Source: Pseudomonas sp. Os17
GTDB lineage: Bacteria > Pseudomonadota > Gammaproteobacteria > Pseudomonadales > Pseudomonadaceae
Assembly (NCBI RefSeq): GCF_001547895.1
Contig: NZ_AP014627.1
Span: 1,615,501 to 1,679,500, forward strand
Direction of reading: 5' to 3'
DNA: 64,000 bases
The translations under genes and the position numbers were made by a program. A model generated the notes under the pieces. That model saw only the letters and a program-made list of their open reading frames with translations, made no database searches and was not told the origin of the DNA. Below are positions 8,565 to 18,220 of the stretch, piece after piece (position 1 is the stretch's first letter; every line of letters starts with the position of its first letter).

Positions 8565-9995
8565 ATGTCGATACCACGCTTGAAGTCCTACTTCACCATT
8601 CTTGCCACCGTACTGGTGCTGGGGCAGGCCGTGTCTGCCCAGGCCGCCGAGTTGCCTGATTTCACCCAACTGGTCGAGCAGGCCTCGCCCGCAGTGGTGA
8701 ACATCAGTACCACGCAGAAACTGCCTGATCGCCGGGTTTCCAACTCGGCGCAGATGCCCGACCTAGAAGGCTTGCCGCCAATGCTGCGGGAGTTCTTCGA
8801 GCGCGGCATGCCCCAGCAGCGCTCCCCGCGCGGCGATCGCCAGCGTGAGGCGCAATCCCTGGGTTCGGGCTTCATCATCTCCCCGGATGGCTACATCCTC
8901 ACCAACAACCACGTGATTGCCGATGCGGACGAGATCCTCGTGCGCCTGGCCGACCGCAGCGAATTGAAAGCCAAGCTGATCGGCACCGACCCGCGTTCTG
9001 ACGTGGCGCTGCTGAAGATCGATGGCAAGGACCTGCCCGTGCTGAAACTGGGCAAATCCCAGGACCTCAAGGCCGGGCAATGGGTCGTGGCCATCGGTTC
9101 GCCGTTCGGCTTCGACCACACCGTGACCCAGGGCATCGTCAGCGCCATCGGTCGCAGCCTGCCGAACGAAAACTATGTGCCGTTCATCCAGACCGACGTG
9201 CCGATCAACCCGGGCAACTCCGGTGGCCCGCTGTTCAACCTGGCCGGTGAAGTGGTGGGGATCAACTCGCAGATCTACACCCGTTCCGGTGGCTTCATGG
9301 GCGTGTCTTTCGCGATCCCGATCGACGTGGCAATGGATGTTTCCAATCAGCTGAAAACAGGTGGCAAGGTCAGTCGTGGTTGGCTGGGCGTGGTGATTCA
9401 GGAGGTCAACAAAGACCTGGCTGAATCCTTCGGCCTGGAAAAACCTGCCGGTGCACTGGTGGCGCAGGTTCAGGACGGCGGCCCGGCAGCCAAGGGCGGC
9501 TTGCAAGTGGGCGATGTGATTCTCAGCCTCAATGGCCAGCCCATCGTCATGTCGGCGGACCTGCCGCACTTGGTGGGCGCGCTGAAGGCCGGGGCCAAGG
9601 CCAATCTGGAAGTGATCCGCGAGGGCAAGCGCAAGAACGTCGAGCTGACCGTCGGTGCTATTCCCGAGGAAGACAAGGACCTGAGCATGCTGCCCAAGTC
9701 CGGAGTCGAGCGCAGCAGCAACCGTCTCGGCGTGGCCGTGGTCGAACTCAACGATGAGCAGAAGAAAGCCTTCGACCTCAAGGGGGGCGTTGTCATCAAG
9801 GAAGTTCAGGATGGTCCTGCCGCCCTGATCGGCCTGCAACCGGGCGACGTGATCACTCACCTGAACAACCAGGCGATCACCACCGCGAAGGAGTTCACTG
9901 AAATCGCCAAGGCGCTGCCGAAGAATCGTTCGGTGTCCATGCGTGTTCTGCGTCAGGGGCGCGCCAGCTTCATTACCTTCAAGCTGGCCGAATAA
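8565..9995 (+). CDS. mucD: Periplasmic serine protease MucD (HtrA/DegP family)
   Basis: HtrA-type protease/chaperone of 476 residues that degrades misfolded envelope proteins and negatively influences AlgU activation. A signal peptide covers about residues 1-27 (ending SAQAA). The trypsin-like domain shows the catalytic triad regions LTNNHVIADA (His), DPRSDVALLKI (Asp) and NPGNSGGPLFN (Ser). Two PDZ domains follow from about residues 265 and 375. The ATG at 8565 is chosen because a GGGAG motif lies just upstream and the signal peptide starts here; the longer in-frame extension to 8475 has no signal features. A strong bidirectional terminator follows. Confidence 0.96.
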   Translation: MSIPRLKSYFTILATVLVLGQAVSAQAAELPDFTQLVEQASPAVVNISTTQKLPDRRVSNSAQMPDLEGLPPMLREFFERGMPQQRSPRGDRQREAQSLGSGFIISPDGYILTNNHVIADADEILVRLADRSELKAKLIGTDPRSDVALLKIDGKDLPVLKLGKSQDLKAGQWVVAIGSPFGFDHTVTQGIVSAIGRSLPNENYVPFIQTDVPINPGNSGGPLFNLAGEVVGINSQIYTRSGGFMGVSFAIPIDVAMDVSNQLKTGGKVSRGWLGVVIQEVNKDLAESFGLEKPAGALVAQVQDGGPAAKGGLQVGDVILSLNGQPIVMSADLPHLVGALKAGAKANLEVIREGKRKNVELTVGAIPEEDKDLSMLPKSGVERSSNRLGVAVVELNDEQKKAFDLKGGVVIKEVQDGPAALIGLQPGDVITHLNNQAITTAKEFTEIAKALPKNRSVSMRVLRQGRASFITFKLAE

Positions 9996-10021
9996 CCCGC
10001 CAGCCTTCAGGGTTGCCCAAT

Positions 10022-10054
10022 AAAAAGCCCGCCTCGTATGAGGCGGGCTTTTTT
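10022..10054. terminator. Bidirectional Rho-independent terminator (mucD / bepA)
   Basis: The stem GCCCGCCTC / GAGGCGGGC (10027-10035 and 10040-10048) has a 4-nt loop, with an A run before and a T run after. It can therefore end transcription of mucD and of the convergent M48 peptidase gene. Confidence 0.9.
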
Positions 10055-10070
10055 ATGGTCACGCTCCAGG

Positions 10071-11504
10071 TCAGCGCATCATGTCCTTGACCATCTGCTC
10101 CTGATCCATCATCTCGCGCTGACGCGCATCGATTCTCGACGACAGGGGGAAGTTGCTGCCGGCCCGGCGCTTGGCGAAGTCCAGCTGCTGGATGGCCTGG
10201 CGATAGTCGCCGACCAGAGCGAAGTACTCGGCCCGGGCCTGGTGTAGGCCGATGATGTTGCCGGACAGGCCGCGGGTTTCCGCCACCAGGTACCAGACGT
10301 CCGGGTCATCCGGGCGACTTTTCAGCAGGCCTTCCAGGGCTTTTTCCGCGTCCGCCGGGCGGTTCTGCTTAAGTAGAAGGTCAACGCGGACCTGGTTCAG
10401 CGGATAGTTGCCGGGGTAGAGGTTGAGCATTCGCTCGACCCGGCTTTGCGCATCCGGCAGGCGGCTGTTGGCCATGTCCAGCTCGATCTGGGCCAGGTTG
10501 TAGGTGATGTCATTGGGTGACTTGGCCAGCAACGGCTTGAGGTTTTCCCGCGCCTCGTTCCATTGGCTGCCCTTGATCTGGGCGATGGCCAGGCCATAGC
10601 GCGCGATGTCGTTCTTCGGGTTCTCGTCGAGCTGGGCGCGAAAACGCTTGGCAGCCAGGCCCGGGGACTCCTCATAGTTGAGTTGTACCCGGGCCCGAAT
10701 CAGTTGATAGCGCAGGCTGTCTTCGGTGCCGCCCTGCTTGGCCTGTTCCGCGCGGTTGCGGGTGTCGGCGATCCGCGATTCGGTAACCGGGTGGGTCAGA
10801 AGGAATTCCGGCGGCTTGGCATCGAAGCGGTACTGGCGCATCAGGCGCTCGAACATGGTGGGCATCGAACGCGGATCGTAGCCGGCCTTCTCCAGATTGA
10901 GGATGCCGATACGGTCGGCTTCCTGCTCATTCTGTCGGGAGAAGCGCCGCTGTTCCTGGATCGCCGCCGCCTGGGTGCCGGCGATGGTGGCGATCCCGGC
11001 ATCCCCGGCACCGGCGGCGGCGATCACGATCCCCGCCAGCAGCGCGGCCATCATCGGCACCTGCATGCGTTGCTGGGCCTCGACGCCGCGGGCGAAGTGC
11101 CGTTGGGAAAGGTGCGCCAGTTCGTGAGCCAGTACCGAGGCATATTCGCCTTCGGTCTGGGCGTTGAGGAACAGGCCGCCGTTGACTCCGACAATCCCGC
11201 CGGGAGCGGCAAAGGCGTTGAGCTGCGGGCTGTTGATCAGGATGAACTCCAGGCGCCGGTCATTGACCTGGCTGGTTTCCACCAGTTTGTAGACGCTGGT
11301 TTCGACGTAGTCCTTGAGCTGCGGGTCGTTGAGCTGCGAGACCTGGCTGCGCAGCAGCGCCAGCCAGGCGCGGCCCAGCTGGTGTTCCTGTTGTGGCGAG
11401 ACAATGGCTGAACTGGCATCACCGAGTGACGGCAGGTCGTCGGCGAAGCCCGGTGAGGCGAGCAGGCAAGCGAGCGTCAGCAGGGTAGGGCGCAATAAAT
11501 TCAT
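10071..11504 (-). CDS. bepA: Periplasmic M48 metallopeptidase/chaperone BepA
   Basis: Protein of 477 residues with a signal peptide (about 1-21). The M48 zinc peptidase domain has the motif HELAH (His127, Glu128, His131), and the third ligand region EQEADRIG lies near residue 193. The C-terminal half consists of TPR repeats. In E. coli BepA (YfgC) assists outer-membrane protein assembly with the BAM complex and degrades stalled LptD. Neighbours bcp, perM, gcvR, dapA and bamC are the same genes found around E. coli bepA, supporting orthology. The start at 11504 is preferred over 11525 because the signal peptide begins there. Confidence 0.94.
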   Translation of the reverse strand: MNLLRPTLLTLACLLASPGFADDLPSLGDASSAIVSPQQEHQLGRAWLALLRSQVSQLNDPQLKDYVETSVYKLVETSQVNDRRLEFILINSPQLNAFAAPGGIVGVNGGLFLNAQTEGEYASVLAHELAHLSQRHFARGVEAQQRMQVPMMAALLAGIVIAAAGAGDAGIATIAGTQAAAIQEQRRFSRQNEQEADRIGILNLEKAGYDPRSMPTMFERLMRQYRFDAKPPEFLLTHPVTESRIADTRNRAEQAKQGGTEDSLRYQLIRARVQLNYEESPGLAAKRFRAQLDENPKNDIARYGLAIAQIKGSQWNEARENLKPLLAKSPNDITYNLAQIELDMANSRLPDAQSRVERMLNLYPGNYPLNQVRVDLLLKQNRPADAEKALEGLLKSRPDDPDVWYLVAETRGLSGNIIGLHQARAEYFALVGDYRQAIQQLDFAKRRAGSNFPLSSRIDARQREMMDQEQMVKDMMR

Positions 11505-11734
11505 GCACAAAGCCTTATTCGACAAAGGCTCTACTGTAGCTGGCCGCTGGTCCGGGGACCAGACAAAGGCGGTGAAAACTCTGCGGATCCAAGGTGCTTT
11601 CTGGCAAATTCCAGCGTCTACCCCATAAGCCCTTTGTCACAGCGGTGTGTGTTTGGGGCAAGGCTTGTTTATTGCCGGGGGCTTGAGCTTGCAGGGTATT
11701 CTAGGCGCCTGAATTCATGATCGGAGTAAGTTCA

Positions 11735-11974
11735 ATGACCGATGTTGTCGCCCATGATGCCGAGCTGGACGCCAGCGGGCTCAATTGTCCGCTACCGCTG
11801 CTCAAGGCCAAGATGGAACTCAATCGCCTGGCCAGTGGCGCGGTGCTCAAGGTCATTGCCACCGATGCCGGGTCCCAGCGCGACTTTCGCACCTTTGCCC
11901 GTCTGGCCGGTCATACCCTGCTGCACGAAGAGGACGATGCCGGGGTCTATCGTTACTGGCTGAAAAAGGCCTGA
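11735..11974 (+). CDS. TusA/SirA-family sulfur carrier protein
   Basis: Small cytoplasmic protein of 79 residues with the family motif GLNCPLPLLKAK (CPxP) near residue 13, whose cysteine carries persulfide sulfur. It could act in tRNA thiolation or another sulfur-relay step, but paralogues are common and this one need not be the tRNA-specific TusA. The ATG at 11735 follows GGAG at about 11720. The next gene, a PerM-like permease, starts 33 bp downstream, so the pair is probably an operon. Confidence 0.88.
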   Translation: MTDVVAHDAELDASGLNCPLPLLKAKMELNRLASGAVLKVIATDAGSQRDFRTFARLAGHTLLHEEDDAGVYRYWLKKA

Positions 11975-12007
11975 CGGCCGCTCATCGATTTCACCTAAGG
12001 ATCATTG

Positions 12008-13078
12008 ATGTTCAAAGTGCTACGCGACTGGATACAGCGCTACTTCTCGGATGAAGAGGCGGTGGTGCTCGCCGTCCTGCTGTTCCTGGCCTTTACGGCG
12101 GTGCTGACCCTGGGCGGCATGCTGGCGCCGGTGTTGGCGGGCATGGTCCTGGCGTACCTGATGCAGGGGCTGGTGGTGAGCCTGGAGCGCCTCCGCCTGC
12201 CGGGCGGCGCGGCGGTGGGACTGGTATTTGCCTTGTTCATGGGCTTGTTGCTGGTCTTCATCCTGGTGGTGGTGCCGTTGCTCTGGCACCAGTTCGTCAC
12301 CTTGTTCAACGAGTTGCCCGGGATGCTCGCCAAGTGGCAATCGCTGTTGCTGCTGTTGCCCGAGCGGTACCCGCACCTGGTGTCGGACGAGCAGGTGCTG
12401 CAGGCCATCGAGGTGGCCAGGGGCGAGATCGGCAAGTTCGGGCAATGGGCGTTGACCTTCTCCCTGTCCAGCCTGCCGTTGCTGGTGAACATCATGATCT
12501 ACCTGGTGCTGGTGCCGATCCTGGTGTTTTTCTTCCTCAAGGATCGGGCGATGATCAGCCGCTGGGTCATCGGCTATCTGCCGCGGGAGCGGACCCTGAT
12601 TACCCGGGTCGCCCACGAAATGAACCGGCAGATCGCCAATTACATCCGCGGCAAGGTCATCGAGATTGTCATCTGCGGTGGCGTCACCTACATCGCCTTC
12701 GTCGCCCTGGGCCTCAACTACGCGGCGTTGCTGGCGCTACTGGTCGGCATTTCGGTGGTGGTGCCCTATGTCGGCGCTGTGGTGGTGACGGTGCCGGTGG
12801 CGCTGATTGCGCTGTTCCAATGGGGCTGGAGCGACCAGTTCATCTACCTGATGGCGGTCTACGGGATCATCCAGACCCTGGATGGCAACGTGCTGGTGCC
12901 GCTGCTGTTCTCCGGTGCGGTGAACCTGCACCCGGTGGCGATCATCTGTGCGGTGCTGCTGTTTGGCGGGCTGTGGGGGTTCTGGGGGATTTTCTTTGCG
13001 ATTCCCCTGGCCACCTTGTTCAAGGCAGTGCTGGATGCCTGGCCTAGAAAGGACCCGGTGGTGGCGCCTTTACTCTAG
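12008..13078 (+). CDS. AI-2E family (PerM-like) membrane permease
   Basis: Integral membrane protein of 356 residues with about seven to eight hydrophobic segments: two near residues 18-75, then a cluster from about 150 to 345. It belongs to the AI-2E/PerM/YdiK family. The segment around DGNVLVPLLFSGAVNLHPV is typical. The substrate is unknown, since family members include an autoinducer-2 exporter and Na+/H+ antiporters. The location between bepA and bcp matches perM in E. coli. The ATG at 12008 follows AAGGA at 11997-12001. It is convergent with bcp across a hairpin. Confidence 0.88.
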   Translation: MFKVLRDWIQRYFSDEEAVVLAVLLFLAFTAVLTLGGMLAPVLAGMVLAYLMQGLVVSLERLRLPGGAAVGLVFALFMGLLLVFILVVVPLLWHQFVTLFNELPGMLAKWQSLLLLLPERYPHLVSDEQVLQAIEVARGEIGKFGQWALTFSLSSLPLLVNIMIYLVLVPILVFFFLKDRAMISRWVIGYLPRERTLITRVAHEMNRQIANYIRGKVIEIVICGGVTYIAFVALGLNYAALLALLVGISVVVPYVGAVVVTVPVALIALFQWGWSDQFIYLMAVYGIIQTLDGNVLVPLLFSGAVNLHPVAIICAVLLFGGLWGFWGIFFAIPLATLFKAVLDAWPRKDPVVAPLL

Positions 13079-13084
13079 ATACGC

Positions 13085-13107
13085 GGGGCGGCTGATTCAG
13101 CCGCCCC
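13085..13107. terminator. Hairpin between convergent perM-like and bcp genes
   Basis: GGGGCGGCTGA (13085-13095) and TCAGCCGCCCC (13097-13107) form a near-perfect palindrome just after the permease stop codon. It lies before the bcp stop on the other strand. U tracts are lacking, so termination efficiency is uncertain. Confidence 0.55.
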
Positions 13108-13114
13108 GGTCATT

Positions 13115-13588
13115 TCAGGCCTTGTTCAGGGCCTGGGCCGCGGCCAGTACGGCGTCGACGTGGCCTGGAACCTTCACCCCGCGCCATTCCTGGCGCAGAA
13201 CACCGTCCTTGTCGATCAGGAAGGTGCTGCGGTCCACGCCCAGGTATTCCTTGCCGTAGAGCTTCTTCAACTTGATCACGTCGAACAGCTGGCAAACGGC
13301 CTCGTCCTTGTCGCTGATCAGTTCGAAGGGGAATTCCTGCTTGCACTTGAAGTTCTCGTGGGACTTCAGGCTGTCGCGGGAAATGCCGAAGATTTCGGTA
13401 TTGGCAGCCTGGAAGGCGGCGTATTGATCGCGAAAGCCCTGGCCCTCGGTGGTGCAGCCCGGGGTGCTGTCCTTGGGGTAGAAGTAGATCACCACTTGCT
13501 TGCCCTTGAGACCGGACAGGCTGACGGTCTGGCCGCTGGTGGCAGGGGCCTGGAAATCGGCGACGGGTTGGTCGATAGCAACGGCCAT
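13115..13588 (-). CDS. bcp: Thioredoxin-dependent peroxiredoxin (Bcp/PrxQ)
   Basis: Peroxiredoxin of 157 residues that reduces hydrogen peroxide and organic hydroperoxides. The peroxidatic cysteine is Cys45 in DSTPGCTTEG. The resolving cysteine found five residues later in E. coli Bcp is missing. Cys82 and Cys99 (AVCQLFD) are the only other cysteines, and Cys99 may be the resolving residue as in some PrxQ proteins; otherwise the enzyme works as a 1-Cys type. It lies 10 bp downstream of gcvR on the same strand, so the two are co-transcribed, as in E. coli. Confidence 0.94.
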   Translation of the reverse strand: MAVAIDQPVADFQAPATSGQTVSLSGLKGKQVVIYFYPKDSTPGCTTEGQGFRDQYAAFQAANTEIFGISRDSLKSHENFKCKQEFPFELISDKDEAVCQLFDVIKLKKLYGKEYLGVDRSTFLIDKDGVLRQEWRGVKVPGHVDAVLAAAQALNKA

Positions 13589-13598
13589 GGGAGCTTCC

Positions 13599-14159
13599 TT
13601 ACATGGGGTTCTGTGGGCGCCAGGGTTCGATCAGCGCATCGAGGTTCATGGCATCGGCAAAATCCAGGAACTGATCGCGCAACCAGCTGATCTGGGTGCC
13701 GGCGGGCAGGGTCACGGTGAAGGTGGCGTTGAGCATGGTGCCCCCGGTCTGCGGAGCCTGGTAGGTATCGCAGGTGAGGTTTTCCAGCTCGACATGGTGG
13801 TCGATGAAGAATTGGCACAGCTCATTGACGATGTCCGAGCGGTACGCCGCGCTGACATAAGCCACATAAGGCAGAGCCTGAGGGCGGCTTTCCAGAGCTG
13901 CGCTGCGCACCACATTGACGGTGAAGGCGTGCTTCTTGGCCAGGAACGGCAGGCTGCTCTCCAGGCGCGCCAGGGCGTCCCAGCTGCCGGAAATCTCCAG
14001 CACCAGGGCGCTGCACTCGCCATGCCGGGTCAGGCGCGAGGTCACGACGGCGCAGCGGTTTTCATGGCTGGCGCGGCACAGGACGTTGGTCAGCTCCATG
14101 GGGTTGGCGCCGAGGGCACTGATGACAAGGAATTGTTCGCGAACTGTGGGGGTGGACAT
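13599..14159 (-). CDS. gcvR: Glycine cleavage system repressor-like protein GcvR (two ACT domains)
   Basis: Cytoplasmic protein of 186 residues built from two ACT domains (about residues 8-85 and 95-175) without a DNA-binding domain, as in GcvR. In E. coli GcvR binds GcvA to repress the glycine cleavage operon when glycine is low. The location divergent from dapA and upstream of bcp is the conserved gammaproteobacterial order. Whether it interacts with a GcvA in this organism cannot be seen here. Confidence 0.88.
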   Translation of the reverse strand: MSTPTVREQFLVISALGANPMELTNVLCRASHENRCAVVTSRLTRHGECSALVLEISGSWDALARLESSLPFLAKKHAFTVNVVRSAALESRPQALPYVAYVSAAYRSDIVNELCQFFIDHHVELENLTCDTYQAPQTGGTMLNATFTVTLPAGTQISWLRDQFLDFADAMNLDALIEPWRPQNPM

Positions 14160-14484
14160 GCAGCATTCCTAAAGCGATGAGCGGTCGATACTTTTGACAA
14201 GCCAGTGTCGGGCAAGCGTCGCCAGCGACTTCTCAGGGCCCCGGAGTACCAGCCGGCGACAGGTCCCGAAACATCCGGAACAGGGGCTGGCAAGGCAGGA
14301 ATGGGGCTTTGGAGAAGCGACAGGCAGGCGATAACCCGGTTTACACGCTTATCGGTAGCGATCAAAGCCTGAAGGGTAGCGAAAACCATCGCTCAGGGGA
14401 ATGCTCACGGCGCGGGACTTCGCTTGTGCAAGGAACTTGGCGCCAGTACCATTACCGCTCTCTTTTTCCGGCAGGAGCGGTTGC
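14160..14484. other. gcvR-dapA divergent intergenic region
   Basis: The region has 325 bp without a supported gene. It must contain the divergent promoters of gcvR-bcp and dapA. An imperfect inverted repeat with CGATAA and TTATCG arms lies around 14330-14355, but no clear sigma-70 pair, riboswitch or terminator was found. GCAGGAGCGG at 14471-14480 is the dapA ribosome site. Confidence 0.5.
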
Positions 14485-15363
14485 ATGATTGCGGGCAGTA
14501 TGGTGGCACTGGTCACACCCATGGATGCACAGGGAAATCTCGACTGGGACAGCCTGAGCAAACTGGTGGACTTCCACCTGCAAGAGGGCACCAACGCCAT
14601 CGTGGCGGTCGGCACCACAGGTGAATCGGCCACTCTGGATGTCAACGAGCACATCGAAGTGATTCGTCGGGTGGTGGCCCAGGTTGCAGGGCGCATTCCG
14701 GTGATTGCCGGTACCGGCGCCAACTCGACGCGTGAAGCGATCGAACTGACCACCAACGCGAAGATCGCCGGCGCCGACGCCTGCCTGCTGGTGACTCCGT
14801 ACTACAACAAGCCGACCCAGGAAGGCCTGTACCAGCATTTCCGCGCCATTGCCGAGGCCGTGGACATTCCGCAGATCCTCTACAACGTTCCAGGCCGTAC
14901 CGCATGCGACATGCAGGCCGAGACCGTGATCCGCCTGTCCAGCGTGAAGAACATCATCGGCATCAAGGAAGCCACCGGAGACCTGCAGCGGGCCAAGGCG
15001 ATCCTGGCCGGCGTGCCCAGCGATTTCCTGGTGTACTCCGGCGATGACGCCACCGCGGTCGAGCTGATCCTGCTGGGCGGCAAGGGCAATATCTCGGTGA
15101 CCGCCAACGTTGCACCCCGGGCCATGAGCCAGATGTGCGCCGCGGCCATGGCCGGCGACGCCGCCAAGGCCCGCGAGATCCACGAAACCCTGATGCCGCT
15201 GAACAAGACACTGTTCATCGAATCCAACCCTATTCCCGTGAAATGGGCCCTGCACGAAATGGGCATGATGCCGGACGGTATCCGTCTGCCGCTCACCTGG
15301 CTCAGTGCCGCCTGTCACGAACCGCTGCGGCAGGCCATGCGCCAGTCCGGCGTCTTGGTTTAA
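14485..15363 (+). CDS. dapA: 4-hydroxy-tetrahydrodipicolinate synthase DapA
   Basis: Enzyme of 292 residues that condenses pyruvate with aspartate semialdehyde, the first committed step of lysine and diaminopimelate synthesis. The Schiff-base lysine is Lys161 in IGIKEATGD. Tyr133 (LYNVPGRT), Tyr107, Arg138 and Thr44/45 (GTTGES) match the E. coli active site by position. The start at 14485 follows GCAGGAG; an in-frame extension to 14401 is not conserved. The gene is followed after 17 bp by bamC, the same pair as in E. coli. Confidence 0.97.
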   Translation: MIAGSMVALVTPMDAQGNLDWDSLSKLVDFHLQEGTNAIVAVGTTGESATLDVNEHIEVIRRVVAQVAGRIPVIAGTGANSTREAIELTTNAKIAGADACLLVTPYYNKPTQEGLYQHFRAIAEAVDIPQILYNVPGRTACDMQAETVIRLSSVKNIIGIKEATGDLQRAKAILAGVPSDFLVYSGDDATAVELILLGGKGNISVTANVAPRAMSQMCAAAMAGDAAKAREIHETLMPLNKTLFIESNPIPVKWALHEMGMMPDGIRLPLTWLSAACHEPLRQAMRQSGVLV

Positions 15364-15380
15364 TTGAGGAAGTACAACGC

Positions 15381-16496
15381 ATGAAGCGAATGGCCGGACT
15401 TTCCGCACTTGCCTTGATTATCTCCAGCACCAGTGGCTGCGGTTGGATCTGGGGCCCGGAAGGCTACTTCCGTGACCGGGGTAGCGATTACCTGCAAGCG
15501 CAACAAACCGCACCGATGCAATTGCCGCCGGATGTCCAGACCTCCAAGCGTCTTGACCCATTGCTGCCGATCCCGCGCAACGTCGCGGACGACAACGTCA
15601 AGGGCGAGTACCAGGTGCCTCGTCCGCAGCCGCTGTCGGCGATTGCCGACGCCAGCGACTACACCCTGCAGAAGAGCGGTGATTCCCGTTGGGTCATGGC
15701 CCAGCATCCACCGGCCGAAGTCTGGCCAGTGGCGGTGCAGTTCTTCCAGGACAACGGCTTCCGCCTGGATCAGCAGCGCCCGCAAACCGGCGAATTCACC
15801 ACCAGCTGGCAGCGTTCCGACGAGCTTTCCGCGGCTGTGGCCAAGCGCCTGAGCAGCGCCGGCGTTGCCGCCGACAGCGAAACCCGCGTGCGGGTGCGCA
15901 TCGAGCCGGGCGTGCAGCGCAATACCAGTGAAGTCTACGTGGTCAGCGCCGAGCGTCCTGCCGGCAGCACGGCCGACGTGGAGTTCACCAACCGTTCACT
16001 CAACACCGGCCTGGACGCGGCGCTGGTGGACGACATGCTGGCCAGCATGAGCCGTACCGCCGAGAAAGGCGGTTCGGTGTCCCTGTTGGCGGCTCGTGAT
16101 TTCGATACCCCAAGCCGGGTCAGCCTCAGCGAAGACGGCAGCGGCAACCCGGTGCTGAACCTGGGCGCCGACCTCGATCGCGCCTGGTCCAGCGTAGGCC
16201 GTGCCCTGGAGCAGGGCGAATGGCGGGTTGAGGACATCAACCGCAGCCTGGGCCTGTACTACATCAACCTGGCGGAAAAAGCCGAGAAGAAAAACGACGA
16301 GCCGGGCTTCTTCGGCAAGTTGTTCGGCAGCAAACCGGCCAAGGAAGAGATCGAAGCCCGCGCCGAGCGTTATCAGGTTCGCCTGAGCAAGGTCGGCGAC
16401 AACGTCCAGGTCACCGTCGAGAAGAACATCAATACCGTGGCGCCGGCTGATGTGGCGCGCAAAGTGTTGGGCGTGATTCAGGACAACCTGGGCTGA
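15381..16496 (+). CDS. bamC: Outer-membrane assembly lipoprotein BamC
   Basis: Lipoprotein of 371 residues, a component of the BAM complex that inserts beta-barrel proteins. The signal peptide ends in a lipobox (TSGC, Cys20), so the mature protein is lipidated. The two helix-grip domains typical of BamC follow the flexible N-terminal region. Residues 305-325 ([14 protein letters not shown]) look like a charged loop. GAGGAAG upstream of 15381 supports the start. It sits between dapA and the MBL hydrolase, with short gaps on both sides. Confidence 0.94.
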   Translation: MKRMAGLSALALIISSTSGCGWIWGPEGYFRDRGSDYLQAQQTAPMQLPPDVQTSKRLDPLLPIPRNVADDNVKGEYQVPRPQPLSAIADASDYTLQKSGDSRWVMAQHPPAEVWPVAVQFFQDNGFRLDQQRPQTGEFTTSWQRSDELSAAVAKRLSSAGVAADSETRVRVRIEPGVQRNTSEVYVVSAERPAGSTADVEFTNRSLNTGLDAALVDDMLASMSRTAEKGGSVSLLAARDFDTPSRVSLSEDGSGNPVLNLGADLDRAWSSVGRALEQGEWRVEDINRSLGLYYINLAEKAEKKNDEPGFFGKLFGSKPAKEEIEARAERYQVRLSKVGDNVQVTVEKNINTVAPADVARKVLGVIQDNLG

Positions 16497-16500
16497 TCAG

Positions 16501-17259
16501 ATGCGTTTTGCCGTTCTCGGCAGTGGTAGCCAAGGGAATGGCACGCTGATCGCCAGTGCTGACACTTACATTCTGGTGGATTGTGGTTTCTCCCTGCGGG
16601 AAACCGAGCGGCGCCTGCTGCGCCTGGGAGTCCATCCCTCGCAGTTGAGCGCCATCCTGGTGACCCACGAACATGCCGACCACGTGCATGGCGTGGGTTT
16701 GCTGTCTCGGCGCTACAATCTACCGGTCTACCTCAGTCAGGGAACCCTGCGCGGGATGCGCAAGCCGGTCGAGGCTGCGGGTTTTGTCCGTGGTGGCGAG
16801 CCACTGCAGATCGGCACCTTGCGCATTGACGTGATTGCCGTCGCCCACGACGCCCTGGAGCCTACCCAGTTTGTCTTCAGTGACGGCCAGCGGCGTTTCG
16901 GTCTGCTGACCGACCTGGGTTCCTACTGCGCCGGCGTACTGGAAGGCTACCGTGGCCTGGATGCCTTGATGATCGAGGCCAATCACTGCCGTGACCTGCT
17001 GGCGCGCGGTTATTACCCGTACTTTCTCAAGCAGCGGGTGGGTGGCGACCAGGGACATTTGAACAACCATCAGGCCGCAAGCCTGGTGGCCGAATTGGGA
17101 TGGCAGGACCTGCAGCATCTGGTCCTCGCTCATCTGAGCAGCAAGAACAACCTGCCGCAGCTGGCCCGGCAATGTTTTGTCGACACCCTCGGGTGCGACC
17201 CGGACTGGCTGCAACTGGCCGATCAAGATTCAGGGCTCGACTGGCGTCACATCGCCTAG
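16501..17259 (+). CDS. Metallo-beta-lactamase fold hydrolase
   Basis: Cytoplasmic protein of 252 residues with the MBL zinc motif THEHADHVHG near residue 58 and the further ligands VAHDALEP and EANHC. The fold is closest to YycJ/ExoIX-type hydrolases, which act as exonuclease-like or phosphodiesterase enzymes, but the substrate is unknown. The gene starts 4 bp after bamC and ends 28 bp before purC, so it probably belongs to the dapA-bamC-purC transcription unit. Confidence 0.86.
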   Translation: MRFAVLGSGSQGNGTLIASADTYILVDCGFSLRETERRLLRLGVHPSQLSAILVTHEHADHVHGVGLLSRRYNLPVYLSQGTLRGMRKPVEAAGFVRGGEPLQIGTLRIDVIAVAHDALEPTQFVFSDGQRRFGLLTDLGSYCAGVLEGYRGLDALMIEANHCRDLLARGYYPYFLKQRVGGDQGHLNNHQAASLVAELGWQDLQHLVLAHLSSKNNLPQLARQCFVDTLGCDPDWLQLADQDSGLDWRHIA

Positions 17260-17287
17260 CCCACCTACGTAGCAAGCGGAGCCCATC

Positions 17288-18001
17288 ATGGAAAAACGTG
17301 AAGAACTCTACCGCGGCAAAGCCAAGTCGGTTTACAAGACCGATGACGCCGACCGCTTGATCCTGCTGTTTCGCAACGACACCTCGGCGTTCGACGGCAA
17401 GCGCATCGAGCAGCTGGACCGCAAGGGGATGGTGAACAACAAGTTCAACGCCTTCATCATGCAAAAACTCGAAGCCGCCGGCATTCCGACCCAGTTCGAC
17501 AAGCTGCTGGGCGACAACGAGTGCCTGGTGAAGAAGCTCGACATGATTCCGGTGGAGTGCGTGGTGCGCAACTACGCGGCCGGCAGTCTGGTCAAGCGCC
17601 TGGGTGTGGAAGAGGGCATGAAACTCAACCCCTACACCTTCGAACTGTTTCTCAAGGACGACGCCAAGGGCGATCCGTTCATCAACGAATCCCACGTGGT
17701 GGCCTTCGGCTGGGGCACCGCCGAGCAACTGGCGCGGATGAAAGAGCTGTCGCTCAAGGTCAACGAAGTGCTGAGCAAGCTGTTCGATGACGCCGGCCTG
17801 CTGCTGGTGGACTTCAAGCTGGAGTTCGGCGTGTTCAGCGACGGTTCCATCGTCCTGGGCGACGAGTTCAGCCCGGACGGTTGCCGTCTGTGGGACAAGG
17901 ACACCAAGAAGAAAATGGACAAGGATCGCTTCCGCCAGGGCCTCGGTGATGTCATCGAAGCCTACGAAGAAGTGGCCCAGCGCCTCGGCGTACCGCTGTA
18001 A
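17288..18001 (+). CDS. purC: Phosphoribosylaminoimidazole-succinocarboxamide synthase PurC
   Basis: SAICAR synthetase of 237 residues, the ATP-dependent step joining CAIR and aspartate in purine synthesis. The N-terminus [12 protein letters not shown] and the internal sequence [15 protein letters not shown] are family signatures, as is [14 protein letters not shown]. Length and sequence indicate an intact enzyme. The ATG at 17288 follows AAGCGGAG. It closes the dapA-bamC-MBL-purC group. Confidence 0.97.
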   Translation: MEKREELYRGKAKSVYKTDDADRLILLFRNDTSAFDGKRIEQLDRKGMVNNKFNAFIMQKLEAAGIPTQFDKLLGDNECLVKKLDMIPVECVVRNYAAGSLVKRLGVEEGMKLNPYTFELFLKDDAKGDPFINESHVVAFGWGTAEQLARMKELSLKVNEVLSKLFDDAGLLLVDFKLEFGVFSDGSIVLGDEFSPDGCRLWDKDTKKKMDKDRFRQGLGDVIEAYEEVAQRLGVPL

Positions 18002-18069
18002 TCGACGCAAGCATCTGATAGCACGGAAAAAATTCGCTCAAGGGGCTTCGCTTCGAGCAAATGTGCTGT

Positions 18070-18075
18070 TATGAT
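18070..18075 (+). promoter_or_regulatory. Candidate -10 element for tRNA-Ser
   Basis: TATGAT lies 11 nt before the mature tRNA 5' end, with a GC-rich discriminator (GCGCGCC) between, as expected for stable-RNA promoters. The -35 (around 18047) is weak. Confidence 0.5.
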
Positions 18076-18085
18076 GCGCGCCGTT

Positions 18086-18175
18086 GGAGAGATGCCAGAG
18101 TGGCCGAATGGGACGGATTCGAAATCCGTTGTACCTTCACCGGTACCTAGGGTTCGAATCCCTATCTCTCCGCCA
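18086..18175 (+). tRNA. tRNA-Ser (anticodon CGA)
   Basis: A 90-nt class II tRNA with acceptor stem GGAGAGA/TCTCTCC, a 7-nt anticodon loop TTCGAAA closed by ACGGA/TCCGT (anticodon CGA, reading UCG), a long variable arm and the T-loop sequence GGTTCGAATCC. The 3' GCCA is encoded. The long variable arm and the anticodon agree on serine. Confidence 0.97.
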
Positions 18176-18183
18176 TACAAATG

Positions 18184-18220
18184 AAAGCCCCGGAAATCAT
18201 CGATTTCCGGGGCTTTTTTG
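18184..18220 (+). terminator. Rho-independent terminator after tRNA-Ser
   Basis: A 15-bp perfect stem (18184-18198 with 18202-18216) around a 3-nt loop is followed by a T run. It is a strong terminator separating the tRNA from the fimbrial region. Confidence 0.92.

Noticed and set aside
14160..14484. Lysine riboswitch upstream of dapA
   Set aside because: No lysine-riboswitch core or expression platform could be recognised in the 325-bp region.
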